Origin: Xylocopa sonorina | Taxonomy: Eukaryota > Arthropoda > Insecta > Hymenoptera > Apidae | Direction of reading: 5' to 3' | Assembly (NCBI RefSeq): GCF_050948175.1 | Contig: NW_027490250.1 | Location: 620,001-684,000 of the forward strand | Length of the DNA: 64,000 nt | In this document: one piece after another, positions 9,335-23,689 of the stretch | Layout of the letters: every line of letters starts with the position of its first letter | Position numbering within the stretch: position 1 is the stretch's first letter | Program-made: the position numbers and the translations under genes | Notes under the pieces: model-generated | What the model was told of the DNA's origin: nothing | What the model saw: the letters and a program-made list of their open reading frames with translations, nothing else | The model's database searches: none

Positions 9335-10866
9335 TACATGACACTTCGCAATGAATATTACATCTTATCACGAAACGTAGAAATGAGATGCGATATCGCG
9401 AATTAAGTAGCATTAGAACTCTACTGCTACGATACGTAGACATCTGCAAACGCTATTTCCTAGCAAGCAATAGTCGCATTTACATACTTTTGAAATGAAT
9501 TCGAGGTTTTCATGACACTTCGGAATGAATATTATAACTTATCGCGAAACATAGAAAAGAGATGAGATATCGCGATCTAAGAAGCATTAGAACGCTATTG
9601 CTACGATACGTAGACATCTGCAAACGCTATTTCCTAGTAAGCAATAGTCGCATTTACATTCTTTTGAAGCGAGTACGAGGTATACATGACACTTCGCAAT
9701 GAATATTACATCTTATCACGAAACATAGAAATGAGATGCGATATCGCGAATTAAGTAGCATTAGAACTCTATTGCTACGATACGTAGACATCTGCAATCG
9801 CTATTTCCCAGCATGGAAGTGTCGCACTTACATTCATTTGAAGTGAATACGAGGTATACATGACACTTCGCAATGAATATTATATCTTATCATGAAGCAT
9901 AGAAATGAGATGCGATATCGCGTTTTGAGAAGCATTAGATCCCTATTGCTACGATACGTAGACATCTGCAAACGCTATTTCCTAGCATGCAAGTGTCGCA
10001 TTTACATTCTTTTGAAGTGAATACGAGGTATACATAACACTCTACAATGAATATTATATGTTATTACGAAACATAGAAGTGAGATGCGATATCGCGATTT
10101 ACGAAGCGCTAGAACTATATTGCTACGATGCGTAGACATCTGCAAACGCTATTTCCTAGCAAGCAATAGTCGCATTTACTTTCTTTTCAATTGAATACGA
10201 GGTGTACATGACACTTCGCAATGAATATTATATCTTATCACGAAACATAGAAATGAGATGCGATATCGCGATTTAAGTAGCATTAGAACCCTTTTGCTAC
10301 GATACGTAGACATCTGAAAACGCTATTTCCTAGCAAGGAAGTGTCGCGTTTGCATGCTTTTAAAGAGAATACGAGGTATACATAACACTCCACAATGAAT
10401 ATTATATCTTATCATGAAACATAGAAATGAGATGTAATATGGCGATTTAAGAAGCATTAGAACTCTATTGCTTCAATACGTTGACATCTGAAAATGCTAT
10501 TTCCTGGCAAGGAAGTGTCTCATTTACATTCTTTTGAAGTGAATACAAGGTATACATAACACTTCACAAAGAATTTTGTATATTATCATGAAACATAGTA
10601 ATGAGTAGAGATATCGCGTTTTGAGAAGCATTAGAATTCTAATACTACGATACATAGACATCTACAAACGCTATTTCCTGGCAATGAAGTGTCGCGTTTA
10701 CATTCTTTTGAAGTGAATACGAGGTATACATAACAATCCACAATGAATATTATATCTTATCATGAAACATAGAAATGTGATGCAATATGGCGATTTAAGA
10801 AGCACTAGAACTCTATTGCTTCGATACGTAGACATCTGCAAATGTTATTTCCAAGCAAGGAAGTGT
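9335..10866 (+). repeat. 1.5-kb block, copy 1 of a 32-monomer-spaced pair
   Basis: This block matches 14903-16434 at a constant offset of 5,568 bp (32 x 174) across several marker monomers, including CTATTTCCCAGCATGG, ACGAAGCGCTAGAAC, TTTTCAATTGAATACG and TTTGCATGCTTTTAAAG. Similarity was judged by eye on markers rather than by full alignment, so the exact ends may shift by tens of bases. Confidence 0.8.
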
Positions 10867-13800
10867 CGCATTTACATTCTTTTGAAGTGTATACGAGGTA
10901 TACATGACACTTCGGAATGGATATGACATCTTATCATGTAACATAGAAGTGAGATGCGATATCGCGTCTTAAGAAGCATTAGAACCCTATTGCCTCGATG
11001 CGGAGATATCTGCAAACGATATTTCCTAGGATGGAAGTGTCACATTTACATTCTTTTGAAGTGAATTCGAGGTATACATGACACATCGGAATGAATATTA
11101 TAACTTATCACGAAACATAGAAATGAGATGCGATATCGCGATCTAAGAAGCATTAGTATTCTATTGCTACAATACGTAGGCATCTGCAAACGCTATTTCC
11201 TAGCAAGGAGTAGTCGCATTTACATTCCTTTAAAGTGAATACGAGGTATACATGACACTTCGCAATGAATATTACATCTTATCACGAAACATAGAAATGA
11301 GATGCGATATCGCGAATTAAGTAAAATTAGAACTCTATTGCTACGATACGTAGACATCTGCAAACGCTATTTCCTAGCAAGCAATAGTCGCATTTACATA
11401 CTTTTGAAGTGAATTCGAGGTTTTCATGACACTTCGGAATGAATATTATAACTTATCGCGAAACATAGAAATGAGATGCGATATCGCGGTCTAAGAAGCA
11501 TTAGAACGCTACTGCTACGATACGTAGACATCTGCAAACGCTATTTCCTAGTAAGCAATAGTCGCATTTACATTCTTTTGAAGTGAATACGAGGTATACA
11601 TGACACTTCGCAATGAATATTATATCTTATCAGGAAACATAGAAATGAGATGCGATATCGCGTTTTGAGGAGCATTAGAACTCTATTGCTATGATACGTT
11701 GGCATCTGCAAACGCTATTTCCTAGCAAGGAATAGTCGCATTTATATTCTTTTGAAGTGAATACGAGGTATACATAACACTCCACAATAAATATTATATC
11801 TTACCATGAAACATAGAAATGAGATGTAATATGGCGAGTTATGAAGCATTAGAACTCTATTGCTTCGATACGTAGACATGTGCAAACGCTACTTCCAAGC
11901 AAGGAAGTGTCGCATTTACATTCATTTGACTGGAATACGAGGTATACATGACACTTCGCAATGAATATTATATCTTATCATGAAACATAGAAATGAGATG
12001 TAATATGGCGATTTAAGAAGCATTAGAACACTATTGCGTCGATACGTAGAAATCTGCAAACGCTATTTCCAAGCAAGGAAGTGTCGCATTTACATTCTTT
12101 TGAAGTGAATAGGAGTTATACATGACACTTCGCAATTAATATTATACCTTATCATGAAACATAGATATGAGATGCGGTATCCCGTTTTAAGAAGTAATAG
12201 AACTCTATTGCTTCGGTACGGAGACATCTGCAAACGCTATTTCCTAGCAAGAAAGTGTCGCATTTACATTCTTTTGAAGTGTATACGAGGTATACATGAC
12301 ACTTCGGAATGGATATTATATCTTATCATGTAACATAGAAGTGAGATGCGATATCGCGTTTTAAGAAGCATTAGAACCCTATTGCCTCGATGCGGAGATA
12401 TCTGCAAACGCTATTTCCTAGGATGGAAGTGTCACATTTACATTCTTTTGAAGTGAATTCGAGGTATACATGACACTTCGGAATGAATATTATAACTTAT
12501 CACGAAACATAGAAATGAGATGCGATATCGCGATCTAAGAAGCATTAGAATTCTATTGCTACAATATATAGGCATCTGCAAACGCTATTTCCTAGCAAGG
12601 AGTAGTCGCATTTAGATTCCTTTGAAGTGAATACGAGGTATACATGACACTTCGCAATGAATATTACATCTTATCACGAAACATAGAAATGAGATGCGAT
12701 ATCGCGAAATAAGTAGCATTAGAACTCTACTGCTACGATACGTAGACATCTGCAAACGCTATTTCCTAGCAAGCAATAGTCGCATTTACATACTTTTGAA
12801 ATGAATTCGAGGTTTTCATGACACTTCGGAATGAATATTATAACTTATCGCGAAACATAGAAAAGAGATGAGATATCGCGATCTAAGAAGCATTAGAACG
12901 CTATTGCTACGATACGTAGACATCTGCAAACGCTATTTCCTAGTAAGCAATAGTCGCATTTACATTCTTTTGAAGCGAATACGAGGTATACATGACACTT
13001 CGCAGTGAATATTACATCTTATCACGAAACATAGAAATGAGATGCGATATCGCGAATTAAGTAGCATTAGAACTCTATTGCTACGATACGTAGACATCTG
13101 CAATCGCTATTTCCCAGCATGGAAGTGTCGCACTTACATTCATTTGAAGTGAATACGAGGTATACATGACACTTCGCAATGAATATTATATCTTATCATG
13201 AAGCATAGAAATGAGATGCGATATCGCGTTTTGAGAAGCATTAGAACTCTATTGCTACGATACGTAGACATCTGCAAACGCTATTTCCTAGCAAGCAATA
13301 GTCGCATTTACATTCTTTTGAAGTGAATACGAGGTATACATGACACTTCGCAATGAATACTATATCTTATCACGAAACATAGAAATGAGATGCGATATCG
13401 CGAATTAAGTAGCATTAGAACTCTATTGCTACGATACGTAGACATCTGCAATCGCTATTTCCTAGCATGGAAGTGTCGCACTTACATTCATTTGAAGTGA
13501 ATACGAGGTATACATGACACTTCGCAATGAATATTATATCTTATCATGAAGCATAGAAATGAGATGCGATATCGCGTTTTGAGAAGCATTAGAACTCTAT
13601 TGCTACGATACGTAGACATCTGCAAACGCTATTTCCTAGCATGCAAGTGTCGCATTTACATTCTTTTGAAGTGAATACGAGGTATACATGACACTTCGCA
13701 ATGAATATTATATCTTATCATGAAACACGGTAGAGGGATGCGATATCGCGTTTTAGGAAGCATTAGAAATCTACGGTCTCGATGCGGAGACATCTGCAAA

Positions 13801-14902
13801 CGCTATTTCCTGGCGAGCAGTAGTCGCATTTACGTTCTTTTGAAGTGAATACGAGGTATACATGACACTTGGCTATGAATATTATATCTTATCACGAAAC
13901 ATAGAAATGAGATGCGATATCGCGAATTAAGTAGCATTGGAACTCTATTGCTACGATATGTAGACATCTGCAAACGCTATTTCCTAGCAAGCAATAGTCG
14001 CATTTACATTCTTTTGAAGTGAATACGAGGTATACATGACACTTCGCAATGAATACTATATCTTATCATGAAACATAGAAGCGAGATGCGATATCGCGTT
14101 TTAAGAAGCTTTAGAACTCTATGGCCTCGATGCGGAGACATCTGCAATCGCTATTTCCTAGCATGGAAGTGTCGCACTTACATTCTTTTGATGTGAATAC
14201 GAGGTATACATGACACTTCGCTATGAATATTATATCTTATCTCGAAACATGTAAATGAGGTGTCATATCGTGATTTAAGTAGCATTAGAACGCTATTGCT
14301 ACGATACGTTGACATCTGCAAACGCTATTTCCTAGCAAGCAATAGTCGCTTTTACATTCCTTTGAAATGAATACAAGGTATACATGACCATTTGCAATGA
14401 ATATTATATCTTATCGCGAAACATAGAAATGAGATGCGATATCGCGATTTAAGTAGCATTAGAACTCTATTGCTACGATACGTAGACATCTGAATACGCT
14501 ATTTCCTAGCTAGGAAGTGTCGCATTTACATTCTTATGAAGTAAATACGAGGTGTACATGACACCTCGCAATGAATATATTATCTTATCACAAAACATAG
14601 AAATGAGATGCTATATCGCGATTTAAGTAGCATTAGAACTCTATTGCTACGATACGTAGACATCTGCAAACGCTATTTCCTAGCAAGCAATAGTCGCATT
14701 TACGTTCTTTTCAATTGAATACGAGGTGTACATGACACTTCGCAATGAATATTGTATCTTATCACGAAACATAGAAATGAGATGCGATATCGCGATTTAA
14801 GTAGCATTAGAACCCTTTTGCTACGATACGTAGACATCTGAAAACGCTATTTCCTAGCAAGGAAGTGTCGCATTTACATTCTTTTCAAGTGAATTCGAGG
14901 TA

Positions 14903-16434
14903 TACATGACACTTCGCAATGAATATTACATCTTATCACGAAACATAGAAATGAGATGCGATATCGCGAATTAAGTAGCATTAGAATTCTACTGCTACGA
15001 TACGTAGACATCTGCAAACGCTATTTCCTAGCAAGCAATAGTCGCATTTACATACTTTTGAAATGAATTCGAGGTTTTCATGACACTTCGGAATGAATAT
15101 TATAACTTATCGCGAAACATAGAAAAGAGATGAGATTTCGCGATCTAAGAAGCATTAGAACGCTATTGCTACGATACGTAGACATCTGCAAACGCTATTT
15201 CCTAGTAAGCAATAGTCGCATTTACATTCTTTTGAAGCGAGTACGAGGTATACATGACACTTCGCAATGAATATTACATCTTATCACGAAACATAGAAAT
15301 GAGATGCGATATCGCGAATTAAGTAGCATTAGAACTCTATTGCTACGATACGTAGACATCTGCAATCGCTATTTCCCAGCATGGAAGTGTCGCACTTACA
15401 TTCATTTGAAGTGAATACGAGGTATACATGACACTTCGCAATGAATATTATATCTTATCATGAAGCATAGAAATGAGATGCGATATCGCGTTTTGAGAAG
15501 CATTAGAACTCTATTGCTACGATACGTAGACATCTGCAAACGCTATTTCCTAGCATGCAAGTGTCGCATTTACATTCTTTTGAAGTGAATACGAGGTATA
15601 CATAACACTCTACAATGAATATTATATGTTATTACGAAACATAGAAGTGAGATGCGATATCGCGATTTACGAAGCGCTAGAACTATATTGCTACGATGCG
15701 TAGACATCTGCAAACGCTATTTCCTAGCAAGCAATAGTCGCATTTACTTTCTTTTCAATTGAATACGAGGTGTACATGACACTTCGCAATGAATATTATA
15801 TCTTATCACGAAACATAGAAATGAGATGCGATATCGCGATTTAAGTAGCATTAGAACCCTTTTGCTACGATACGTAGACATCTGAAAACGCTATTTCCTA
15901 GCAAGGAAGTGTCGCGTTTGCATGCTTTTAAAGAGAATACGAGGTATACATAACACTCCACAATGAATATTATATCTTATCATGAAACATAGAAATGAGA
16001 TGTAATATGGCGATTTAAGAAGCATTAGAACTCTATTGCTTCAATACGTTGACATCTGAAAATGCTATTTCCTGGCAAGGAAGTGTCTCATTTACATTCT
16101 TTTGAAGTGAATACAAGGTATACATAACACTTCACAAAGAATTTTGTATATTATCATGAAACATAGTAATGAGTAGAGATATCGCGTTTTGAGAAGCATT
16201 AGAATTCTAATACTACGATACATAGACATCTACAAACGCTATTTCCTGGCAATGAAGTGTCGCGTTTACATTCTTTTGAAGTGAATACGAGGTATACATA
16301 ACACTCCACAATGAATATTATATCTTATCATGAAACATAGAAATGTGATGCAATATGGCGATTTAAGAAGCACTAGAACTCTATTGCTTCGATACGTAGA
16401 CATCTGCAAACGTTATTTCCAAGCAAGGAAGTGT
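14903..16434 (+). repeat. 1.5-kb block, copy 2 of a 32-monomer-spaced pair
   Basis: Copy of 9335-10866, 5,568 bp downstream. After about 16434 this copy continues through monomers with GAGTACGAGG and CAAAGAATTTTATATATTATC like those at 8800-8850, while the first copy jumps directly to the GTGTATACGAGG and CCTCGATGCGG subfamily. The first copy therefore appears to have lost, or never had, the monomers at 16440-16890. Confidence 0.8.
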
Positions 16435-16525
16435 CGCATTTACATTCTTTTGAAGTGAGTACGAGGTATACATAACACTTCACAAAGAATTTTATATATT
16501 ATCATGAAACATAGAAATGAGAAGC

Positions 16526-16797
16526 GATATCGTGTTTTGAGAAGCATTAGAACTCTAATTCCACGATACGTAGACATCTGCAAACGCTATTTTCTAGCAA
16601 GGAAGTGTCGCATTTACATTCATTTGAAGTGTGTTTGAGAAGCATTAGAGCACTAATGCTACGATACGTGGACATCTGCCAACGCTATTTCCTAGCAAGG
16701 AAGTGTCGCATTTACATTCACTTGAAGTGTATGCGAGGTATACATGACACTACGCAAGGAATATTATATACTATCATGAAACATAGACATGAGAAAC
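16526..16797 (+). repeat. Shortened monomer pair (net 76-bp deletion)
   Basis: The distance between box positions 16526 and 16798 is 272 bp instead of 348. Sequence runs from TTTGAAGTG (monomer position about 105) straight into TGTTTGAGAAGC (position about 9 of the next monomer), so the whole GATATC palindrome and flanks are deleted. This is an out-of-register junction. It shifts every larger spacing across it by 76 bp, for example 10995 to 17009 is 35 x 174 minus 76. The following box at about 16795-16805 is also degenerate. The deletion joins reading frames and creates a spurious 111-codon open frame (16605-16940). Confidence 0.9.
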
Positions 16798-19700
16798 GCT
16801 GCCGCGTTCTGAGAAGCATTAGAGCACTAATGCTACGATACGTAGTCATCTGCAAACGCTATTTCCTTGCAAGGAAGTGTCGCATTTACATTCTTTTGAA
16901 GTGTATACGAGGTATACATGACACTTCGGAATGGACATGACATCTTATCATGTAACATAGAAGTGAGATGCGATATCGCGTCTTAAGAAGCATTAGAACC
17001 CTATTGCCTCGATGCGGAGATATCTGCAAACGCTATTTCCTAGGATGGAAGTGTCACATTTACATTCTTTTGAAGTGAATTCGAGGTATACATGACACAT
17101 CGGAATGAATATTATAACTTACCACGAAACATAGAAATGAGATGCGATATCGCGATCTAAGAAGCATTAGTATTCTATTGCTACAATACGTAGGCATCTG
17201 CAAACGCTATTTCCTAGCAAGGAGTAGTCGCATTTACATTCCTTTGAAGTGAATACGAGGTATACATGACACTTCGCAATGAATATTACAACTTATCACG
17301 AAACATAGAAATGAGATGCGATATCGCGAATTAAGTAAAATTAGAACTCTATTGCTACGATACGTAGACATCTGCAAACGCTATTTCCTAGCAAGCAATA
17401 GTCGCATTTACATACTTTTGAAGTGAATTCGAGGTTTTCATGACTCTTCGGAATGAATATTATAACTTATCGCGAAACATAGAAATGAGATGCGATATCG
17501 CGGTCTAAGAAGCATTAGAACGCTACTGCTACGATACGTAGACATCTGCAAACGCTATTTCCTAGTAAGCAATAGTCGCATTTACATTCTTTTGAAGTGA
17601 ATACGAGGTATACATGACACTTCGCAATGAATATTATATCTTATCAGGAAACATAGAAATGAGATGCGATATCGCGTTTTGAGGAGCATTAGAACTCTAT
17701 TGCTATGATACGTTGGCATCTGCAAACGCTATTTCCTAGCAAGGAATAGTCGCATTTATATTCTTTTGAAGTGAATACGAGGTATACATAACACTCCACA
17801 ATGAATATTATATCTTACCATGAAACATAGAAATGAGATGTAATATGGCGAGTTAAGAAGCATTAGAACTCTATTGCTTCGATACGTAGACATGTGCAAA
17901 CGCTACTTCCAAGCAAGGAAGTGTCGCATTTACATTCATTTGACTGGAATACGAGGTATACATGACACTTCGCAATGAATATTATATCTTATCATGAAAC
18001 ATAGAAATGAGATGTAATATGGCGATTTAAGAAGCATTAGAACACTATTGCGTCGATACGTAGACATCTGCAAACGCTATTTCCAAGCAAGGAAGTGTCG
18101 CATTTACATTCTTTTGAAGTGAATACGAGGTATACATAACACTCCATAATGAATATTATATCTTACCATTAAACATAGAAATGAGATGTAATATGGCGAA
18201 TTAAGAAGCATTAGAACTCTATTGCTTCGATACGTAGACATCTGCAAACGCTACTTCCAAGCAAGGAAGTGTCGCATTTACATTCTTTTGAAAGGAATAC
18301 GACGTATACATAACACTTCACAATGAATATTATATCTTACCATGAAACATAGAAATGAGATGTAATATGGCGAATTAAGAAGCATTAGAACTCTATTGCT
18401 TCGATACGTAGACATCTGCAAACGCTACTTCCAAGGAAGGAAGTGTCGCATTTACATTCCTTTGAAAGGAATACGAGGTATACATGACACTTCGCAATGA
18501 ATATTATATCTTATCATCAAACATAGGAATGTGATGCAATATGGCAATTTAAGAAGCACTAGAACTCTATTGCTTCGATACGTAGACATCTACAAACGCT
18601 ATTTCCAAGCAAGGAAGTGTCGCATTTACATTCTTTTGAAAGGAATACGGGGTATACATGACACTTCGCAATGAATATTATATCTTATCATGAAACATAG
18701 ATATGAGATGTAATATGGCGATTTAAGAAGCATTAGAACACTATTGCGTCGATACGTAGAAATCTGCAAACGCTATTTCCAAGCAAGGAAGTGTCGCATT
18801 TACATTCTTTTGAAGTGAATAGGAGTTATACATGACACTTCGCAATTAATATTATACCTTATCATGAAACATAGATATTAGATGCGGTATCCCGTTTTAA
18901 GAAGTAATAGAACTCTATTGCTTCGGTACGGAGACATCTGCAAACGCTATTTCCTAGCAAGAAAGTGTCGCATTTACATTCTTTTGAAGTGTATACGAGG
19001 TATACATGACACTTCGGAATGGATATTATATCTTATCATGTAACATAGAAGTGAGATGCGATATCGCGTTTTAAGAAGCATTAGAACCCTATTGCCTCGA
19101 TGCGGAGATATCTGCAAACGCTATTTCCTAGGATGGAAGTGTCACATTTACATTCTTTTGAAGTGAATTCGAGGTATACATGACACTTCGCAATGAATAT
19201 TATATCTTATCATGAAACACGGAAGAGGGATGCGATATCGCGTTTTAAGAAGCATTAGAACTCTATTGCTAATATACGTAGACATCTGCAAACGCAATTT
19301 CCTAGCATGGAAGTGTCGCATTTACATTCTTTTGAAGTGAATACGAGGTATACATGACACTTCGCAATGAATATTATATCTTATTATGAAACATAGAAGT
19401 GAGATGCGATATCGCGTTTTAAGAAGCATTAGAACTCTATTGCTACGATACGTAGACATCTGTAAACGCTATTTCCTAGCATGCAAGTGTCGCATTTACA
19501 TTCTTTTGAAGTGAATACGAGGTATACATCACACTTCGCAATGAATATTATTTCTTATCATGAAACATAGAAATGAGTTGCGATATCGCGTTATAAGAAT
19601 CATTAGAACTCTATTGTTTCCACACGTAGTCATCTGGAAACGCTATTTCCTAGCAAGGAAGTGCCGCACTTACATCCCTTTGAAGTGAATACGAGGTATA

Positions 19701-22700
19701 CATGACACTTCGCAATGAATATTATATCTGATCATGAAACATAGAAATGAGATGCGACATCGCATTTTGAGAAGCAGTAGAACCCTATTGCATCGATACG
19801 TAGACATCTGCAAACTCTACTTCCTAGCAGGGAAGTGTCGCATTTACATTCATTTGAAGTGAATACGAGGTATACATGACACTTCGCAATGAATATTATA
19901 CCTTATCATGAAACATAGAAGTGAGATGCGATATCGCATATTAAGAAGCATTAGAACACTATTGCTACGATACATAGACATCTGCAAACGCTATTTCCTG
20001 GCATGGAAGTGTCGCATTTACATTCTTTTGAAGTGAATACGAGGTATACATAACACTCTACAATGAATATTATATGTTATCACGAAACATAGAAGTGAGA
20101 TGCGATATCGCGATTTACGAAGCGCTAGAACTATATTGCTACGATGCGTAGACATCTGGAAATGTTATTTCCTAGCAAGGAAGTGTCGCATTTACATTCT
20201 TTTGATGTGAATAGGAGTTATACATGACACTTCGCAATTAAGATTATACCTTATCATGAAACATAGAAATGAGATGCGGTATCCCGTTTTAGGAAGTAAT
20301 AGAACTCTATTGCTTCGGTACGGAGACATCTGCAAACGCTATTTCCTAGCAAGAAAGTGTCGCATTTACATTCTTTTGAAGTGTATACGAGGTATACATA
20401 ACACTTCGGAATGGATATTATATCTTATCATGTAACATAGAAGTGAGATGCGATACCGCGTTTTAAGAAGCATTAGAACCCTATTGCCTCGATGCGGAGA
20501 TATCTGCAAACGCTATTTCCTAGGATGGAAGTGTCACACTTACATTCTTTTGAAGTGAATTCGAGGTATACATGACACTTCGGAATGAATATTATAACTT
20601 ATCACGAAACATAGAAATGAGATGCGATATCGCGATCTAAGAAGCATTAGAATTCTATTGCTACAATACGTAGGCATCTGCAAACGCTATTTCCTAGCAA
20701 GGAGTAGTCGCATTTACATTCCTTTGAAGTGAATACGAGGTATACATGACACTTCGCAATGAATATTACATCTTATCACGAAACATAGAAATGAGATGCG
20801 ATATCGCGAATTAAGTAGCATTAGAACTCTACTGCTACGATACGTAGACATCTGCAAACGCTATTTCCTAGCAAGCAATAGTCGCATTTACATACTTTTG
20901 AAATGAATTCGAGGTTTTCATGACACTTCGGAATGAATATTATAACTTATCGCGAAACATAGAAAAGAGATGAGATATCGCGATCTAAGAAGCATTAGAA
21001 CGCTATTGCTACGATACGTAGACATCTGCAAACGCTATTTCCTAGTAAGCAATAGTCGCATTTACATTCTTTTGAAGCGAATACGAGGTATACATGACAC
21101 TTCGCAATGAATATTACATCTTATCACGAAACATAGAAATGAGATGCGATATCGCGAATTAAGTAGCATTAGAACTCTATTGCTACGATACGTAGACATC
21201 TGCAATCGCTATTTCCCAGCATGGAAGTGTCGCACTTACATTCATTTGAAGTGAATACGAGGTATACATGACACTTCGCAATGAATATTATATCTTATCA
21301 TGAAGCATAGAAATGAGATGCGATATCGCGTTTTGAGAAGCATTAGAACTCTATTGCTACGATACGTAGACATCTGCAAACGCTATTTCCTAGCATGCAA
21401 GTGTCGCATTTACATTCTTTTGAAGTGAATACGAGGTATACATAACACTCCACAATGAATATTATATCTTATCATGAAACATAGAAATGAGATGTAATAT
21501 GGCGATTTAAGAAGCATTAGTACACTATTGCGTCGATACGTAGATATCTGCAAACGCTATTTCCAAGCAAGGAAGTGTCGCATTTACATTCTTTTGAAGT
21601 GAATAGGAGTTATACATGACACTTCGCAATTAATATTATACCTTATCATGAAACATAGAAAAGAGATGCGGTATCCCGTTTTAAGGAGTAATAGAACTCT
21701 ATTGCTTCGGTACGGAAACATCTGCAAACGCTATTTCCTAGCAAGGAAGTGTCGCATTTACATTCTTATGAAGTGTATACGAGGTATACATGACACTTCG
21801 GAATGGATATTATATCTTGTCATGTAACATAGAAGTGAGGTGCGATATCGTGTTTTAAGAAGCATTAGAACCCTATTGCCTCGATGCGGAGATATCTGCA
21901 AACGCTATTTCCTAGGATGGAAGTGTCACATTTACATTCTTTTGAAGTGAATTCGAGGTATACATGACACTTCGGAATGAATATTATAACTTATCACGAA
22001 ACATAGAAATGAGATGCGATATCGCGATCTAAGAAGCATTAGAATTCTATTGCTACAATACGTAGGCATCTGCAAACGCTATTTCCTAGCAAGGAGTAGT
22101 CGCATTTGCATTCCTTTGAAGTGAATACGAGGTATACATGACACTTCGCAATGAATATTACATCTTATCACGAAACATAGAAATGAGATGCGATATCGCG
22201 AATTAAGTAGCATTAGAACTCTATTGCTACGATACGTAGACATCTGCAAACGCTATTTCCTAGCAAGCAATAGTCGCATTTACATTCTTTTGAAGTGAAT
22301 ACGAGGTATACATGACACTTCGCAATGAATACTATATCTTATCACGAAACATAGAAATGAGATGCGATATCGCGAATTAAGTAGCATTAGAACTCTATTG
22401 CTACGATACGTAGACATCTGCAATCGCTATTTCCTAGCATGGAAGTGTCGCACTTACATTCATTTGAAGTGAATACGAGGTATACATGACACTTCGCAAT
22501 GAATATTATATCTTATCATGAAGCATAGAAATGAGATGCGATATCGCGTTTTGAGAAGCATTAGAACTCTATTGCTACGATACGTAGACATCTGCAAACG
22601 CTATTTCCTAGCAAGCAATAGTCGCATTTACATTCTTTTGAAGTGAATACGAGGTATACATGACACATCGCAATGAATACTATATCTTATCACGAAACAT

Positions 22701-23689
22701 AGAAATGAGATGCGATATCGCGAATTAAGTAGCATTAGAACTCTATTGCTACGATACGTAGACATTTGCAATCGCTATTTCCTAGCATGGAAGTGTCGCA
22801 CTTACATTCCTTTGATGTGAATACGAGGTATACATGACACTTCGCAATGAATATTATATCTTATCTCGAAACATGTAAATGAGGTGTCATATCGTGATTT
22901 AAGTAGCATTAGAACGCTATTGCTACGGTACGTAGACATCTGCAAACGCTATTTCCTAGCAAGCAATAGTCGCATTTACATTCCTTTGAAATGAATACAA
23001 GGTATACATGACCATTCGCAATGAATATTATATCTTATCGCGAAACATAGAAATGAGATGCGATATCGCGATTTAAGTAGCATTAGAACTCTATTGCTAC
23101 GATACGTAGACATCTGCAAACGCTATTTCCTAGCAAGCAATAGTCGCATTTACTTTCTTTTCAATTGAATACGAGGTGTACATGACACTTCGCAATGAAT
23201 ATTGTATCTTATCACGAAACATAGAAATGAGATGCGATATCGCGATTTAAGTAGCATTAGAACCCTTTTGCTACGATACGTAGACATCTGAAAACGCTAT
23301 TTCCTAGCAAGGAAGTGTCGCATTTACATTCTTTTCAAGTGAATTCGAGGTATACATGACACTTCGCAATGAATATTATATCTTATCATGAAACACGGAA
23401 GAGGGATGCGATATCGCGTTTTAAGAAGCATTAGAACTCTATTGCTAATATACGTAGACATCTGCAAACGCAATTTCCTAGCATGGAAGTGTCGCATTTA
23501 CATTCTTTTGAAGTGAATACGAGGTATACATGACACTTCGCAATGAATATTATATCTTATCATGAAACATAGAAGTGAGATGCGATATCGCGTTTTAAGA
23601 AGCATTAGAACTCTATTGCTACGATACGTAGACATCTGCAAACGCTATTTCCTAGCATGCAAGTGTCGCATTTACATTCTTTTGAAGAG
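16798..23689 (+). repeat. Satellite array with repeated 1,392-bp spacing
   Basis: CCTCGATGCGGAGATATC markers at 17009, 19097, 20489 and 21881 are spaced 2,088, 1,392 and 1,392 bp (12, 8 and 8 monomers). Block 17775-19097 corresponds to 11761-12387, with four additional monomers inserted (about 18120-18790). The ATTTGACTGGAATACG marker at 17945 recurs at 23861, exactly 34 monomers away. CTAATATACGTAG linked to AAACGCAATTTCC occurs at 19271 and 23447, 24 monomers apart. No gene seen. Confidence 0.93.

Larger units (their letters stand above)
9001..16525 (+). repeat. Satellite array with 8-, 11-, 12- and 32-monomer spacings
   Basis: The segment is made of subfamilies recognisable by short markers. 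One carries CCTCGATGCGGAGATATCTG and TAGGATGGAAGTGTCACA, at 9081, 10995 and 12387, spaced 1,914 bp (11 monomers) and 1,392 bp (8 monomers). Another carries GAATTCGAGGTTTTCATGAC at 9503, 11417, 12809 and 15071. Others carry GCAATAGTCGCATTTAC or TTTTCAATTGAATACGAGG. Subfamilies appear in the same order in successive blocks. I see no gene or insertion. Confidence 0.93.

Noticed and set aside
16605..16940. 111-codon plus-strand open frame in satellite
   Set aside because: It exists only because the 76-bp deletion removes stop codons. Its translation is satellite monomer sequence repeated twice, and homologous monomers elsewhere have stops.
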